From Clostridia bacterium (GTDB lineage: Bacteria > Bacillota > Clostridia > Lachnospirales > JAOARL01), in assembly GCA_025210555.1 (NCBI GenBank), contig JAOARL010000024.1, positions 1 through 52,917 on the forward strand: a stretch of 52,917 nucleotides of DNA, in the 5' to 3' direction. A program made the position numbers and the translations under genes. The notes beneath the pieces were generated by a model that was given only the letters and a program-made list of their open reading frames with translations, did no database searches and was not told the origin of the DNA. Shown in pieces: positions 52,527-52,917 of this stretch. The stretch's first letter is position 1. Every line of letters starts with the position of its first letter.

Positions 52527-52757
52527 ATGAATAATAAATTAGAGAATGTATTAGTTTTAGGCGCGGTGGTGTTAAGCTTTTTAGTATGTGTAATGCTTAA
52601 TGAAGTTTTAAATTTTGGAAATGGAATTGCAACATCTACAAAAGAATTAGTTTTAGTAGGTGCTTATATAACTTTAGTTGTTAAAGTAGTATTTAATACA
52701 GAGCAAATTACAAATACAATAGTAAATAAATTAGGAATGAAAAACGGTGAGTGTTAA
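52527..52757 (+). CDS. small two-helix membrane protein, unknown
   Basis: A 76-aa protein with two hydrophobic segments (about 7-28 and 40-58) separated by FGNGIATSTKE, so both ends lie on the same side. The layout is holin-like, but no family motif is recognisable and no lysis genes are nearby. ATG 52527 has TAGGAG 8 nt upstream; the in-frame GTG at 52518 overlaps the RBS. A strong terminator overlaps the stop codon. Confidence 0.65.
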   Translation: MNNKLENVLVLGAVVLSFLVCVMLNEVLNFGNGIATSTKELVLVGAYITLVVKVVFNTEQITNTIVNKLGMKNGEC

Positions 52758-52772
52758 ACTCACCGTTTTATT
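52741..52772 (+). terminator. terminator after the 76-aa membrane protein
   Basis: The 12-bp perfect stem AAAACGGTGAGT/ACTCACCGTTTT with a GTTAA loop that holds the start of the stop codon, followed by ATTTTG. Confidence 0.92.
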
Positions 52773-52832
52773 TTGTTGTTAGTGTAAAGAATTATTGGGA
52801 TTTGATTTTTTAATATAATGAAGTACTATTTT

Positions 52833-52862
52833 AAAAAGATTGGCTTAGGTCAATCTTTTTTT
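52833..52862 (+). terminator. terminator-like hairpin near the window end
   Basis: The 10-bp perfect stem AAAAAGATTG/CAATCTTTTT with a GCTTAGGT loop is followed by TT. A TATAAT at 52814-52819 lies just upstream, giving again a very short promoter-terminator unit. No gene is visible from 52758 to the end. Confidence 0.7.
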
Positions 52863-52917
52863 GTTAACTATAAGCAATCGAATATAGAGTGTTATATGTT
52901 GTATTCATTGCACTGCA

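Noticed and set aside
52518-52757. Prophage holin
   Set aside because: The two-helix layout fits, but there is no endolysin or other phage gene in the neighbourhood.

Overview
The window is a 52.9 kb stretch of very AT-rich chromosome from a low-GC Gram-positive bacterium, most likely an anaerobic member of the Clostridia. The evidence is a PolC-type replicase, a single-chain GlyRS behind a T-box leader, a CBS/DRTGG manganese pyrophosphatase, DUF951 and DUF1858 proteins, a long-form HPF, and TTGACA/TATAAT promoters with extended -10 elements. I cannot name the species. Every protein gene and tRNA I can support lies on the + strand, so the whole window is probably one leading-strand stretch of a single replichore. 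I see no transposase, phage, CRISPR or rRNA.

Layout. (1) 7-295: tRNA-Asp, tRNA-Val and tRNA-Met with a terminator. (2) 426-9326: an 11-gene, mostly overlapping Tad/Flp-type pilus locus: degenerate CpaE/TadZ-like protein, TadA ATPase, TadB-like and TadC-like platform proteins, Flp1-like pilin, two TadE-like pseudopilins, a large DUF5702-like pseudopilin, an FHA protein, a Ser/Thr kinase with a CpaE-like tail, and a CpaB/SAF protein. No prepilin peptidase and no secretin are encoded here. (3) 9379-16873: plsC, a small Cys-containing protein, yibE/F-HIT-BI1-murG, thioredoxin, ACP, mtn-pgi-DUF951. (4) 16952-21654: an alanine-racemase-like protein with a lost catalytic Tyr, a FemXAB aminoacyltransferase, the pyrophosphatase, DUF1858 and a COG2426 exporter. 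(5) 21686-23417: an AlbA_2/Schlafen-type regulator with a 14-bp inverted repeat wrapped around its promoter, then a cluster of DnaA-box-like 9-mers. (6) 23418-39899: hpf, a 72-aa protein, secA, a 2032-aa secreted protein of Ig-like modules, lepA, hemW, a YgjV protein, a CPA2 antiporter and an AMIN/Amidase_3 cell-wall hydrolase. (7) 40004-40659: seven tRNAs (Pro, Gly, Arg, His, Gln, Lys, Leu) behind a consensus promoter. (8) 40736-52071: an acidic protein, tig-clpP-clpX, an MFS protein, the glycine T-box with a small membrane protein and glyS, and polC. (9) 52100-52917: short promoter/terminator units, a possible 33-aa peptide and a 76-aa membrane protein.

How parts fit. The Tad locus looks like a self-contained pilus machine with its own phospho-signalling pair (FHA plus kinase). 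Both of its CpaE-like modules have lost the ATP-binding P-loop, and one is fused behind the kinase. The glycine T-box specifier GGA and its acceptor-binding bulge match the tRNA-Gly(TCC) with U73 found 5.6 kb upstream, so sensor and sensed tRNA are both in view. The most unexplained items are the kinase/CpaE-like fusion, the DnaA-box cluster at a place whose gene orientation argues against oriC, the operator-like palindrome, the Tyr-less racemase next to FemX, the unusual tRNA-Arg, and the short transcripts downstream of polC.
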